DNA of 64,000 nt, taken from assembly GCA_011009095.1 (NCBI GenBank), contig VTPC01091260.1, positions 166,892 through 230,891 of the forward strand, in the 5' to 3' direction. Positions 13,540 to 25,860 of this stretch are shown in pieces; within the stretch, counting starts at the first letter, position 1; every line of letters starts with the position of its first letter. The notes under the pieces were generated by a model, which saw only the letters and a list, made by a program, of their open reading frames with translations, was not told the DNA's origin and ran no database searches. This DNA is from Ignelater luminosus. Lineage: Eukaryota > Arthropoda > Insecta > Coleoptera > Elateridae. The position numbers and the translations under genes were made by a program.

Positions 13540-13865
13540 GTGGCAAAAGGTGACTTGCTACCTCAAGTGGGTTTTTTGCTACTCCCGCTTTATGATTTTA
13601 ATACCTCCATCCCTGCGCGAAACGCTCTTACGGCTCCACCGGTGACAACTTACCAAGGAAAGCAGGATGCTGAGCCAGAGTTCCCACGAAGTCATCGGAT
13701 AACCGTGGTGTCGACACTCACCAACAGCCGGCCACACGGCTGCCCTGCGGTATTTTCCTGCTATTATTATTGATTTCTCTGGGAGAGTGCGGATAGTATT
13801 CTCTTTAAGGTGTTATGAGAGGACATGTGAACTAAGGTCGCGGGCCGTATGTGTGCCATCTATCT
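13540..13865. repeat. GC-richer block, probable repeat or retroelement fragment
   Basis: About 320 bp of markedly higher G+C (for example ccaacagccggccacacggc near 13723) sit abruptly inside AT-rich DNA. The plus-strand open frame 13426-13773 covers part of it but has no recognisable domain, and its first half is AT-rich and hydrophobic. The sharp compositional edges suggest an inserted fragment such as a LINE 5' region, but I cannot name the family. Confidence 0.35.
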
Positions 13866-13869
13866 TGCA

Positions 13870-15290
13870 CGAGTAAATCTTTATAGTAACAGACTAGACT
13901 ATTTCTAGTAGGGAAACACAATGAATTAAATTGTTTCTAATTATAATACAGCGAAAAAATAAAAATTGAATAATAAAGAAAATTATGCTTTCTCAAGATA
14001 GATTTGTGTTGACGTTAATTATTGTATCTCAATACAGAAAAATGAATGATCTGCGTAAAGTATCGCGAAAAATATTTTTTTGTTGTTAACTGCTATCTTG
14101 ACACAAGTAAAATGAATCGACTGCAAAAACGAAAATTTACTCTCCCTGGTTACTTTCAAAATTAGAGAGTGTATTAAAAGGATTTTTACTCAAAAATTGA
14201 TCTAGTTATTGAAAATTGCTAATTAATGGAGACCTACATTCTCAGGACGACTAGCTCGGAAATCTCGATCGACTAATAAAAGGAATTAGAAAATTCTATT
14301 TTACTTAAAATTTTCAACTCTACATTATACCACTCTTAACTGTCAAGTAGTATAGCAGCGAAATTAGTTGTGCGCACAAAATGAAGATGTGAACAGAGAT
14401 GGAAGAAAGAAGATGCATGACAGCAACCAGAAGAAAACAAAGGATTTTGGCTTCGTCTGATCATCAACCAGAGACAATTGGCTATGTTTATTCTTATTGA
14501 TTAAAAAAGTTGTTAGTTAGTTAGTTAATTGCAGCTTTCGAGTTGCGAAAGTAAAATAGATTTTTACAATACAATAGAAATTATTGCAACAGAAACATAT
14601 AAGACGATACAGCCACAATTGCTTTCAAATTCTACAGGCAGTAATAAAATTCAAATTTCACTAAATATAGCTCGCAAATCAAAACTTATTTTTTTTGAGC
14701 AGAAAGTTTCTTATCACCAGATTATCTAGATGTAGCTACTAGTAATGAAGTGTTTTGCTACTGTTATTAAAGCTAAAAAATTAATTTGCGAAGCATCTAT
14801 TTACATAACTATGCCAAAAACAGGCGTGCTTTGGTATTAGTATCTACAGGAAAACTCAAAATCTAAATTTGAGCACAATTGCTAATGAGTTCATTGTAAC
14901 AAGGACCTAGGAAAAATTATTTCAAAACAATCACTATGTTGTTTTTGAAATTAGAATGGTGATCTTTTCTTGATTGAGTTTTTCTATTAACTTATACAAT
15001 TTGGGAGTCCACCATGATATTTTGGCATTTTGTTGCCTTTTACTTTTGGATCTTTCAATCAAAAAAGCAAACTAGAATTCTATAAGTAGGTCCGCGTCTG
15101 CAAATTATTGGACTTAAATTGGTTACGATGTTGAGATTTTAAGAAAATATTGAGTCGAACCATCAAAGAAACTGTTCTTATTGTTAGTTGCCATTTAATT
15201 ATGATATTTCTACGGTTTTCTACGTGGTTTCTAAATGTAACTACAAACAAATCTACCTACTTAACTTTTCACTCACCTTAAAGTAAACAT
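13870..15290. other. Stretch downstream of the VWC gene without a recognisable gene
   Basis: This is the 3' side of the minus-strand VWC gene. I could not identify a convincing polyadenylation signal within the first 100 bp after the stop. A short (TTAG)n run lies at 14513-14526. The open frame at 14529-14729 looks like chance. Confidence 0.4.
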
Positions 15291-15296
15291 AATAAA

Positions 15297-15482
15297 TTAA
15301 ATGTAAAGTAGAATTCCTGTCAAAAATAATAATGAAAACGTCATCAATTTTTTATTTCCAGTTTGTGAATTAAGTTGCTTAGATTGACGATATTTTTCTA
15401 GCATTTTTGCAGCTTCTTCTCCGGGCGGATCCAAGCATTCAAATTCGCAGCAACGTTCTCCAACTCTGAACTTATTGCAGAA
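15297..15482 (-). CDS. Exon 4 (last coding exon) of the VWC-domain protein gene
   Basis: After acceptor gatctgtttcag|TTC this exon encodes 61 codons and a TAA stop. It completes the VWC domain with Cys 88, the vicinal pair Cys 97-98 and Cys 102 (RCCEFEC), giving the canonical ten cysteines over about 60 residues. A charged stalk (DPPGEEAAKMLEKYRQSKQ) follows, then a hydrophobic C-terminus of about 16 residues (LMTFSLLFLTGILLYI, positions 132-147). That tail could be a short membrane anchor or a GPI-attachment signal; I cannot tell which. A GTGAGT donor-like site lies just after the stop (near 15277), so a 3'UTR intron is possible. The full model is 147 residues. A DGCR2/IDD-like relationship was considered because that family also ends in a VWC module, but no LDLa or lectin exon was found, so I leave the gene unnamed. 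Confidence 0.87.
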   Translation of the reverse strand, partial: FCNKFRVGERCCEFECLDPPGEEAAKMLEKYRQSKQLNSQTGNKKLMTFSLLFLTGILLYI

Positions 15483-15599
15483 CTGAAACAGATCATATCT
15501 CACGTTACGTAATGTTAACTGTTAACAATTAAAATTAATGTAATTTTACCACTACAATGTAAACTCATAAATCATCTGTTCTAGCTTGTATATACGTAC

Positions 15600-15748
15600 A
15601 TAAGGAGGATCACAATAAATTGCTTTACACCACATCGGTTCGGAGTGGTAACATACGCACATTGTACATACAGCTGGTCCAGGTACGTACAACATCCCGT
15701 GAGCGACGGTATGTCCTTGGAAATCGGTACATTCTTCTTCAATTCCAC
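15600..15748 (-). CDS. Exon 3 of the VWC-domain protein gene (first part of the VWC domain)
   Basis: This 149-nt exon lies between acceptor ttattgtttcag|GT and donor CCTTAT|GTACGTATA. Starting in phase 1 it encodes 49 codons with no stop. The residues show the first half of a von Willebrand factor C domain: Cys at protein positions 43, 64, 67, 69, 77 and 82, including the diagnostic CxxCxC (CTMCVC) and a WC...C pair. VWC domains are extracellular, disulfide-rich modules that commonly bind BMP/TGF-beta ligands or matrix proteins; whether this one does is unknown. The exon ends in phase 0 and continues directly into exon 4 after an intron of only 117 bp. The VWC spacing, together with the CCEFEC in exon 4, makes this the best-supported coding sequence in the window. 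Confidence 0.88.
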
Positions 15749-16550
15749 CTGAAACAATAACAAAAAATATTCTCTAATGTTTTATTTGTTACCGTTGTCT
15801 AAAAATAAAAATAATCTAAAAGTATTTTGTGTGGTAGTTACCCACAAAAAATGTACGTGAATAATTCAGCAAATAAACATGTACATGCCTAAAACAGATC
15901 ATGCACGCAACTAAAACTATTGATATTTACCGAACATTCTTAGAATTTTAATTTCGATTTAAATAATTATTTATTTCGGTTCAGTTTCTACTCGTTTCTA
16001 AATATAGAAAAATTTAAATAAACAAAATGCAGAAAATTACAAACTGTGAGCAATATTTTCACATCTTTTTAAGTATACAGGGTGTCCAGTTACAGTAAAA
16101 AAATATTTAAAACTAATTACAAGACATTTTTTAATCTTCTCTATGTTAATTACTTTACATTATTAATTATTACAATGTTAGTTTCAACGTCACTAATAGT
16201 TAGTGTAACATCAAATAATAAGAAGAATACTTTCCCAGGGCTACTGACCTGGAGACAGTATACAAAATCTGCCTATTAACTCCTTTTGTAGGAAATATCT
16301 CTTAGAGGTTATTAATGCGGTTTCAGTTCAAATTACTCTACATCATTTTTGTATTAATCGTTTAGATGAAATCTAAAAAAGATGGAATGTAACGTCCCGT
16401 GAATGACATCGACATTGTACTGATGAGTTCCAAAAGTATCTTAAACAAATCAGGACCTAAAAAATGTTACTTTCTAAAATCTACTACGCAATGCTTTTAT
16501 GCTTCAAACGAATCTTCCCAATTACGATAAAAATCTTAATGGGGGGCCCA

Positions 16551-16745
16551 AAGCGAAGAAACAGATGATACGGGCATTAGAACTGAAAACAAAAGAATAA
16601 CTATCAAGAACACCAAGACCTTTCTTTTAATTAACCTCAAGAGTCTGAAACCTCAAAATTTGCTGAGTGTCGGTACAAGAATACCACGAATATATCTCTT
16701 ATTTTGACATAAAAACCAATTTAGAAGTTTCCTGAGAAAGAGCTA
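16551..16745. repeat. Direct repeat, copy 1 (LINE 3' flank)
   Basis: This copy matches 17378-17563 over almost its whole length with small indels; both contain aagcgaagaaacag, gggcattag, actatcaagaacac, agacctttcttttaattaac and acaagaataccacg. The second copy lies directly downstream of the LINE coding remnant and is its 3' tail, so this first copy is the tail of another insertion of the same LINE, or a product of local duplication. Confidence 0.8.
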
Positions 16746-16784
16746 ATGCTGGTCTATGCAGCGCTGGGATAGAATGCACTGTAG

Positions 16785-17377
16785 GTGGTAAATACAGCTA
16801 ATACCAAATACATGCACATGACTAGAAACAGGGGAATTGAAGAAGAGCTCACTGTAAATATCAACGAGAAAACTTTTGAAAACGTGAGTTGTTTCAAATA
16901 TTTTGGGGCTCTAATTACAGAGGATACTACAACCTCCTGAGGTTCTTCAAGTCAAGGATAGTAAGCAGGAACACTAAAATAGTATTGTACCTCAGAGTTA
17001 TCCACTCAGTTGTAATGCATCGCAGCGAAGCGTGGACCTTGACCGTCAGGGATGAGGAAGCCCTTAGAAGATGGGAAAGGAAAGTATTAAGAAAGGTATG
17101 TGGACCAGTTCGGGAAGGGCAGGCCTGGCGGATAAGAACCAACGCGAAGCTTCAGCAGCTGTTTGGAAAGCCTGGTGTTTTCGTTGAAATCAAGAAGGGC
17201 CGCGTTTGATGGGCGGGGCACGTCCAAAGAGCAGGGCAAGAACGGGAAATAAAGGTTTTTGTGAGTGAACCGGGAGGAAGAAGGCCCCGACTAAGGTGGA
17301 CAGAGGATGTGGAAGAGAACTGTAGTGAGGCAGGCCGGGGCCCTCCAAGGACTGTAGCGCCACGGGGAAGGAAGGAA
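16785..17377 (+). pseudogene. Decayed non-LTR retrotransposon, C-terminal end of the reverse transcriptase ORF
   Basis: Translated fragments match the well-known C-terminal part of LINE pol proteins: TKYMHMTRNRG near 16806, then FKYFGALITEDT, then LKSR-type residues (FFKSRIVSRNTKIVLYLRV), SEAWTLTVRDEEALRRWERK and VLRKVCGPVREG. A stop (TGA) interrupts the usual RLRWAGHV motif (WAGHVQRAGQ follows it), and the frame then runs to a stop near 17403. The upstream RT catalytic domain is absent and a frameshift lies near 16920. The clade (RTE/I-like) is uncertain. Confidence 0.85.
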
Positions 17378-17563
17378 AAGCGAAGAAACAGAAGAAACGG
17401 GCATTAGGACCGGAAATAAATAAAAAAGAACTATCAAGAACACTAAGACCTTTCTTTTAATTAACCTCAAGATTTGTTGAGTGCCAGTACAAGAATACCA
17501 CGGATATATCACTTATTTTAACTTAAAAACTGATGCAGGAAATTTTCTAAGAAAGGGCGAGCT
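17378..17563. repeat. Direct repeat, copy 2 (3' tail of the LINE fragment)
   Basis: Partner of 16551-16745. It begins inside the LINE coding remnant (aagcgaagaa) and runs through its noncoding tail. Confidence 0.8.
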
Positions 17564-17569
17564 GTGATT

Positions 17570-20500
17570 TGCCAAACTTAAGAACCATTAGTTGTCTTGA
17601 TAGATCAAATTCCTTAAAACAACCGGGATATGCTTTGAACCTATGTTTTGGGTAATGATCTAGATCCATCTACTAGTTTAAATACATTTACTGCAAATAA
17701 ACTGCAGCACTTTCTGAATATTTAGTATATTTGTAGCTTGTAAGACAAGGGTAACTAATCCAAACAGTAAGGAGAGAAGCCTATAATGGATCTAGTTTGA
17801 ATTGCTCTAAAAACAACAAATTTTTCCCTCTTTTAGGTTTTCTTAGTACGATTTTAAGAATACAGTTTGTCAAAAGTTGCTGATTTTCTGTAAATATCTC
17901 GAGAACTATGAGATAAAGAGTTACAATTCTAATTTCAGTTTGAGATAATGGTATGTGATAAAAGAGTTAGTCGGGAATTGTTTGAAAAACGCAGTGTCAT
18001 AGATTCAGTCTGCGATATTCCTGCCAAGCGATTTTTTGGGATACAAGATAGGAAAATCTTGACAGAATATTCTGATGCACAGTTTCTGAAACTATTTCTG
18101 TATTGACAGATTCTAATGGTTTTTGACATACAAAAAAATCTGGCAAAAACTTGACTACACCCTATTTCATAAACTTTTTATTTCAAACGGTTCAAACCAA
18201 CAACATTTGACACTATTTTATATCAAGCGTGCTAGGAAGACTTGAAAGTGTGAATACTGATTAGTCGATTTTATTATTTTAGGACTACCCCATACAATAT
18301 AAAACTAAAAACAAAGATTTGTTGATTTTTCGGACACATTTCCTTTAAGATACCTCAGGCGCACTTATATTGCGCTTCATGTTTCTTTTCTTTTAAGCTT
18401 GTCATGGAAGCAAATCCAGTTATAGCAGTTACTTGTGGTAGCAACAGAAGGATTTGTTCTTCACTTCTTCAACTAAATCACCTACTTCTACTTGTGATGG
18501 TCAAGATCGGATTTTGTATTCTACCAAGCCACCGATGTTGGCCCAAAATCAAGTTTTACCTTTCACTATGTTATAGGCAAGTAAGTCTTACCCTCTGCCA
18601 GCAAGCAGTAAAAAAGTATTTTGAAATTAATAAACGTAAGGAGAAACATCACCTAAATCTTCGGCACATTAATCTTAACAGTTTTCATTTGCTCGTTCAT
18701 TTTAAAAGTAAAATCGATCGTGTCCAATACAATCTGCCTGGTGTAAATGGAGTACACAAAGCAAAGAAGTGGGTTTGAATTTAAAACCAAGAAAAAAAGT
18801 TTTGAGTCTGGAGCCGAATTTACCTTGTAGTTCGTGCCCAATAGATAGGTAGAAAAAAATGAGTAATACAAACAACACTTGGTAAAGATCGGAAAAAAAA
18901 TTGAGGATAAGCAAAAAGTTATTTTTAAGAAAAACTAGAGACCAAAAATAGTAACAATAGTTTTCTCAGCAGAGAGACTCGTCAACTTTAAATATGGTAA
19001 ACGGTTATGAGTAATGCTATTAACCATTTTGAATAATCTACGACACAGCATGAGACTAGATTTAGAACGTTTTTTAAAGAGGAGAAGGACCACTGTCGCT
19101 GTTTTTTCTTCTGAAGTTCAGTTCATTCCTAAATTTTGTTGGTGACGACAGTGAATTCCATAATTACAAGCCAAGGTAATCTTTAAGCGAACCGTAATAT
19201 AGTATAGCTGCTTGAAAGTATATTGGAGAATCACAATGTTTTCTACTAAAAAGTTCTTCTAGCTTGCATACAATGCCGTTAATAAAAAATCTATTTAACA
19301 ATTTAACGAGTCATTTTTATTTTAATCATAAAGTGATTGAATATTTTAGGCAGAAGTAACTCTTGTTTGTTTTTATAATGAAAATATAAATTTCCGATAT
19401 TAGGTTGTAAAATGTATTATTGTAATTCTTATTACTAATTATCTATAATAAAATAATACAAAATAAATAAATAGCTAATAAAAAAACCAAACATTTATTA
19501 TAATTGTAAATAACTCCGTGTTTAATCTAATCTAATACATCTGACACAACACAACACTCGACTATCGCGTGTTGTTTATGTGTTAAGGTAAAAGACAGAC
19601 CTTCATTTAAAATTCATAGCGCACTTGACCACGTTTTTTTTAGAGCACATGATATTAATCGAAATCAAACCGAAACCATCCTAGACAGTTATGTAGAATT
19701 GGAAAATTTATCATATAATTGTGTCATAGATGTTCAATTCCATTTGAACTTTTACATTTGATAGGTTATATTTTATCGATGCCGTCGTTCAGTTTATGTA
19801 GAAGAGATTATAATTTATGACGTATAATTATTCTTTTTTATTGAAAACGGGAAAAAACTGTACAATGAAACGTTTCATTACAATAACTCCAAATAATACG
19901 AAATAAGCCTATTTAAAAGAAAAGCAAGCTTTGCATGCTAAAAGGCGCATTAAAAAAAGAAACAAAAAAGCGTTTTTGCAAAAAACTAGACACATCTCTA
20001 CCGCTAATATTTCGAGGCATTCAAATGTGGTTTCGTCTTTTCAATGGATTACTTAACCTACTTCAAAGAGTAAATTACTCTGCTTTATGGAAACGCGAAT
20101 AAATCGCGTCAACCAATTTTAATTTTCGAATTATTTACCTAAAATGGTGTCAATATATCTCTCAAAAGTTGTTTACGACGTCTTGAAATTTTATCAAAGT
20201 CTTTCTTTGAAGAGATGTTTTTAACAACTGAAGCGAAATCGTCTGATTATTGCTTTCTTCCTAAAGGAAGTTAATCAAAATCAGAAAGGTGAATAATTGC
20301 TACATCTTTTCCTTTTTATATTTTTATATTAAGGGCAGGTTATTGAGGAAATAAATAAGTTCAAGAATGCGAAGTTTTAAGTTCAAAGATTTAAAATGAA
20401 CCTTAATTTATAAATAAAAAGTTTTATTAACAACTGTTCTGGATTTTTTATACGCGCTTCAATTTATTACCCTCTTTGTTTATACGATATGCACTCCCCG

Positions 20501-21465
20501 CATGTTTTAATTAAATTACAAAAACTCAAATGTTAAACAAAAAATGGTTTACCCTCTTGTTTTTTGCACGTTTAGCTAAAATTTGCATTTGTTACTAGAA
20601 ATAGAGCTCCTTTTGTTTGGTTTTTGTTGCATTAATAACTGAATTCCAGTCCTAATTATGTTTGGGTCTCCTATTACATTGACCTAACTATATCAGCGTA
20701 AATGAAGGTTCAAATATGTACTAAATCGAAAAATTGAAGAAATCGTTCCTTTTTTTCTTTTTACTTTCATTTAAATACAAAAGCTTAACTAGAGTAAATG
20801 TAACTGATAAATTACCCTTTAGAATTATGTTAGTTTTAAATATTTTTACGTAAAAGTCATCTATCTGCAAGCAAACTTCGAATTTTACCAGTAATTGGCG
20901 TAAAAATAGAAGTTAATCAATTAAGTAGGGAACTGTGGTTTTAAAAAATCAACTGCTTTCAGCAGGTCTTTCTTCTACTCCTTCATCTGCTGTTGATTAA
21001 CTGATGTCCAATTTCATGCTATGATCACCGGTTGCTTCTCTCCTAAAGTTTCTCCGTAAAACCTTTTTCCCAACATCACTTGGAACGTTAAAAACCACCT
21101 TTGGGCATACTTTTTTCTGCCTGATCAAACCTATTTTGTTTTGGTTTTGCCATTCTATATCTATTACCACTATTCTGCTTCTAGTCTGTCTAATTCTAAT
21201 GCCCAATGTATGATTTATTATACTTAAAATACAAGATCATCGAAAATGAGTTGTAGGTTATGTAAATTAGTACTATTTTTAAAATAAATGTTTAGACGCG
21301 CATACTCATTTTTTTTGCTCAGGGTTTCTACAGTCCAAAGATATGTAAATGTAATATCGATGTAATATATCTACGTGACCTACATTCAGAATTATCGGGA
21401 GTTTTGATTAATTTCTAAACGTAAAATCTCTGGAAGTTGCTTAAGTTTCACTCAGCAATGGAAGA
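17570..21465. other. Intronic stretch with no named feature
   Basis: Nothing assigned. The open frames at 18404-18778 (plus), 18653-18914 (minus) and 20997-21206 (minus) are somewhat longer than neighbours, but I cannot match them to a family. The minus-strand segment 18760-18650 sits behind an acceptor-like cag and may be an old coding fragment. Confidence 0.35.
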
Positions 21466-21469
21466 GATA

Positions 21470-22320
21470 GTGATCAGAATATTGCTGCTACCAACGATGT
21501 ATTTGTTCCAAGTAAAGGGTAACTGAATGAATCTATTCGATACATTTCAAGCCACACTGTATCCCGTCGATCGGACATAGCGGCAAACTGGTTCCATAAG
21601 CTTTTGCACAAGCTCTGCAGTGACTTGTCGTGATGTCCAAATCTATTTAGATCGGAACTCTTCAATAGTTTGAACCGTTTTACCTATTTTTCGCAATGTT
21701 TCCTTCACGATAGACCAATATTGTTGAATAGGCTGAATTGTCTGGGACAGCATACTATTCTTTCATCTTCTTTGAATAATGACAAAAATCGCGAGATCTG
21801 GCCAAAATAATGGTTTCTTGTCATGTTTTTTTTTAAGGAAAGGCAGAAGACGTTTCTCCAGATATGTTTTGCTGTTAATGGTTCTCGTGGTAACGAACGA
21901 GCTGTTTTTTAAATCACAAAATTGAAACGCTTGCCATATTAGAAATTTCCTAGGAAACTTTGTTTTGGGCTTTATTTTGCACTTTTGTGGAGCATCCTCA
22001 CGACACTGAGCAGCATAATAAGTAGTATTGTGTCAGCATGCCGTACAGGTTTCGAGAGCGAGTTTTCACTGTCACATAATGTTTTGCATCCCGATGCGGA
22101 ACAAATTAATACTTTATGGGCTACATTTCGCGACGAGGTCTTGGGATTGTCTGCGAACATCTGCAATATCTTTCGTTCCATTTTACGGTTAGTTATACCA
22201 TGTTATTTCCGGATTTTATTTCGATCGTTAGACGTTCCCTATACGTCTTCAGTACCCGGGCTACTGTAGAATTTGGAAGATCTACCTTCTTAGCGAGCAT
22301 TTTTGCAACTGGCACTTGAT
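21470..22320 (-). pseudogene. Decayed Tc1/mariner-superfamily transposase (minus strand)
   Basis: Read from about 22310 downwards, the minus strand gives an N-terminal helix-turn-helix-like piece (KMLAKKVDLPNSTVARVLKT), a second one (ERKILQMFADNPKTSSRNVA), and after frameshifts the C-terminal catalytic region: LEKRLLPFLKK, FWPDLA, IQQYWSIVKETLRK and VQKLMEPV. These follow the order seen in Tc1/mariner (DDE) transposases with an FWPDLA...YW.IVK signature. The centre, with the first catalytic Asp, is missing, and several stops and frameshifts are present, so it is inactive. Confidence 0.75.
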
Positions 22321-22370
22321 ATATATTCACAACTGTCACTTGACATATGTTCACAACTGTCACTTGTCAT
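22313..22370. repeat. 24-bp tandem duplication at the edge of the Tc1/mariner remnant
   Basis: Units 22313-22336 and 22337-22360 (cacttgacatatgttcacaa then ctgt) differ at only two positions, and a third unit begins at 22361. It lies just upstream of the transposase remnant and may be subterminal repeat DNA of that element. Confidence 0.85.
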
Positions 22371-22795
22371 TCCCACATCTATTAGCTAATTTGAACTCTC
22401 AGAATGTTATAATTTAAAAATCGGTAATTTAATTTTGTTTGATTTGAGAATTTTTGAAAAATCTAAATCATAAATGTAAAGTGGAAATCATGAACTGGGA
22501 AGAAATAGCTCTTACAATACGGGAACAAAACTTTGATTTAGTAGAACAAAAACGTCCACCATTTTCTCCGAAATAGTAAATAAAAGTTTGACGCCAATTG
22601 ATTTATTCAAGATGCTTTTAGCGAAAATATAGTAAGTAGCAACTATTTGTCTAGAAACAAACAAAAATACGCAGGCCAAAAGGGGTTTCATAATATTTTC
22701 CGTCGCGTCTAGCCATAGTCCTATTGTCTGGGTATAAGTAGTCCGGTCCCTTCAAAATGCTGATATTGGAAAGCTCAAGTAAAGCCTTCTTGTTT

Positions 22796-23262
22796 AGAAA
22801 CAAATTCAAAAGTATTCACAGATTCTTTCACCTTAACGACAATTCAAAAATTGAGAAGAGTGATAAAATATAAATGAAATAATCTAAGGAAGTATTTCTT
22901 GATAGATACAATTTGATGCCTATATTGGCGCTGGAGATAAAGTGTGTGAAATGATTTCTTTAAGAAGAAAGTGTCGCTTCCCTCGATAATTAGTTTATTT
23001 CCATTTCTTCATTAGAGACCTTTTCAGAAAATAAATTATTTTGTGTCAGGACTGTCAAGATCCTATTGAACAGAAAAAGTTTCTCTAAAAGATTTTAAAA
23101 AGGAAATCACGGCAGCTATTACGTTAGTCACCATGCAACTTCCAACATAACATAGATATTGGCATGACAACAGTCAGGTAACTGTAATATCAAACGTACC
23201 AGATGAAAATGTGCAACTAAAGGTTCTAGCAAACTCTAATCCAAAAAGGAGAGATGGTTGAT
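22796..23262 (+). pseudogene. Decayed piggyBac-type transposase fragment
   Basis: One plus-strand frame, broken by stops, shows piggyBac landmarks in order: RNKFKSIHRFFHLNDNSKIE (the RF..I.RFLHFNDN region), then after a deletion NYFVSGLSRSY and TEKVSLKDFKK (the GT.R.NRTEKCPLK region), then WHDNSQVTVISNVPDE (the KWHDN..V...SN motif) ending at KRRDG. Most of the catalytic core between these is lost. No terminal inverted repeats or TTAA sites could be assigned. Confidence 0.7.
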
Positions 23263-25858
23263 GAACGAACCGTATTTCCTTTCCAATAAAGCAATGTGGT
23301 CAACTGAGACGTTTAAACAGAGCTAGGATTAAGCCAGAAAATAGTTCTGGCCTTTGTTCCGTTTTCACTGTTGGAGTTTCCTAGCAGAATAGTGTTGGCA
23401 ATTTTATCTAAACCATCATCAAATTTAAACACTAGCCCTAAACCAAAATATCTGTCAGGTGTGTTACCGGAAACTCGTTTTGATGAAAAAGAATACTGGA
23501 TTGAAACACAAGAAGCACTGCGCCATACCGGAAAATGTGAAAAGTCGGCATCTTTATGACAACTCTAAGGATGGCGACATTTCTAATCTACCGAGATCTT
23601 TACATACTCTTGTGGTCATCAAGAAATTCATTTTACAATCGTTAACGCTTCAAGAATGAGATGACAGATTGTCTAGTCATCGACTTACAACAACCAGAAA
23701 CCAATGGAAAACGGATTTCTGCGACTATATTTACTGTCACGTTTTTCCAGGCTGTTTTGGCATTTTCTGACATTTTTCGTGACTGTATTAAAAACCTGAG
23801 GTTCATTGGAATGTAATTTTTGTAGGCTCGAATCACAATCTAAATGATGCAATTTTCTTACGGTGGTTATCTGTAAATCGTCTCTCTGAATTAGTTTGAG
23901 AATGTACACTAAAAATTGATGCGCGAAAGGAGGGGGAGCTTTTATACATCAAAATTAAGTTTAAAAAAGATTTGTAAGCGAACTAACTAGGAAATTCCAA
24001 AAATTAAATTAAACCCACAGAAAAGTACTGAAACCACATTTTTCTTCACTTTCCTTCCTTCGTCGTACTTTTCAAATGCAGTTACTCACATGTAACGTGC
24101 GATATTTCATTATGCAGTCAAATTTTCTCAATACTAATACTGTTAATACTCCGGAAATTTCTTATTCCATTTTATATTTACGTCTCCTCTTAAAATGTAC
24201 TTTTTTCTCGATGTCGCGTCGTCGGCGCCGGCAGCATCGGTCGGGGGAAACTAAAAGGCAACTAACCCGTTTGGGAAGCGCAAATATTTAGAATTTAAAA
24301 CTTGTTTAACAAATTTATAGGTTAGAAATATCTCTTCTACAAATTAAGTGAGATGTTAAAAAGAAAAAGTAATATATATAGTAATAAAAACTGACATATT
24401 TGGCTCATAATATTAGAAGAAATATAACAACAATAAATGAATGAAAATTAAAAATAATGATGTAATTTTAGAATTCGGTTTTTATTTCGTTGTTTCCAGT
24501 TTTCTATAAATTAAAGTTGTCAATCTTTCATAAAAAGGGAAATGTAAAGACCAGAGAAAATGGCTTGCTCTAGATTTTATTCTAGGCGTTCCTACAATTT
24601 TAAAGTAGATTTTCACGTTTATATTTAGTTTTATTTTAATTAATCTTGAAAAACCACTTAGGAACACCACTTAAGATTCTAGAAAAGCTAAAATTGCACA
24701 TAATTCCGCAATGCAGGTAATATAAAGTAGTGAAACCAGAGCTATGAGGTAAATCGATAACTTCTGACGCTTGTAATAAAAACAAACCACATTTATTTAA
24801 ATATCATTTTATTCTAAAACTTAATTTATTTTCTATTACGTTACTTGTAATAAACGAAATATTTAATAAAAGAAAAATGAGAAAAGTTTCGTAATAAATT
24901 CAAATATCATCAATAAGTCTTGATTCTTGGTTACGCAAATACGTTGTATTTTAAATTTGATTATTCCGATTCTTCCAAGTGAAAACAATATAAATTGCAC
25001 GAAATCAGAAAAAATGAGCTACAATTTCCCAATAAATTGGTAAAGAGAACACTGGAAGAAACTTCATAAGCTCCAAAATTTAACCTATCAACGCGAAATA
25101 CGTTTCAAAAACCAATATTACTTTTTCCAGATGTTACTATACGAAGACAACTGCTATAAATCCACAAAATGAGTCAAGGTCACATAATCAGAAATTTCTT
25201 TTGTCGTTAATCTTGAAAACGACAGTCATTTATTTTCTAAAAAGGAATATTTTGCACTGGCATTTAATATTCTCATAATAAAGTGCTTTAGTCACGGTTT
25301 TGTAAGCGAGTGAATATGCGATTAGACAACCGATTAGGCTACAAGAACTGAAGATTGATGGCTTTCCGGACTGAGCAAAGCAGTAGTTCCCGTAGGTAAA
25401 ACTTTCACGAACTTAAGAAATTTAAATATTTTCATCGATGGTATAATTTAAATTTTATCATTGCGTTTGTTGGAGTTTTTAATTTACATCACGGAAAACA
25501 AGTAGGTACGAGGTGTGTCGAAATAGAATGTTACACACTAGCAATATTAGTTTTCTAGTTGTGATTTTTTGCATAAAATGTGCTTGATGACGAAATCAAA
25601 CATAAAATAACAATAGTAATAATAATAACAAAAACGTCGAGACGGTTGGCTTTAGACGAATCAAGAAAAAATAGAAAGTAATGTTGATAATAAACATTTC
25701 CAACTTTATTTTTCATTTACTTTCAGTTTGAGGTTATAAATTCGTGTTTTGTTAAATACGCTAGCTCTCTTGATTACTAACATTTATGTGCCTTTTTTAA
25801 CTAACATTTTCTATTCACAACGCATCATTTAAAAGATAAAACTAAATAACGGGATAAT
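23263..25858. other. Intronic stretch with no named feature
   Basis: Open frames at 23371-23659 (plus) and 23642-23909 (minus) follow the piggyBac remnant but show no motif. A CpG-rich spot at about 24210-24250 (cgcgtcgtcggcgccggcag) stands out from its AT-rich surroundings. Confidence 0.35.
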
Positions 25859-25860
25859 TA

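Noticed and set aside
13426-13773. 115-codon plus-strand open frame
   Set aside because: Crosses a sharp composition boundary and shows no recognisable domain; treated as a chance frame over a GC-rich block.
16076-16087. tacagggtgtcc motif as one end of a transposon
   Set aside because: No matching inverted partner found nearby.
16927-17142. 71-codon minus-strand open frame
   Set aside because: Antisense shadow of the LINE reverse transcriptase remnant.
18404-18778. 124-codon plus-strand open frame and overlapping minus-strand frames
   Set aside because: No domain, no splice support on both sides, and the reading changes character halfway; cannot be supported as a gene.
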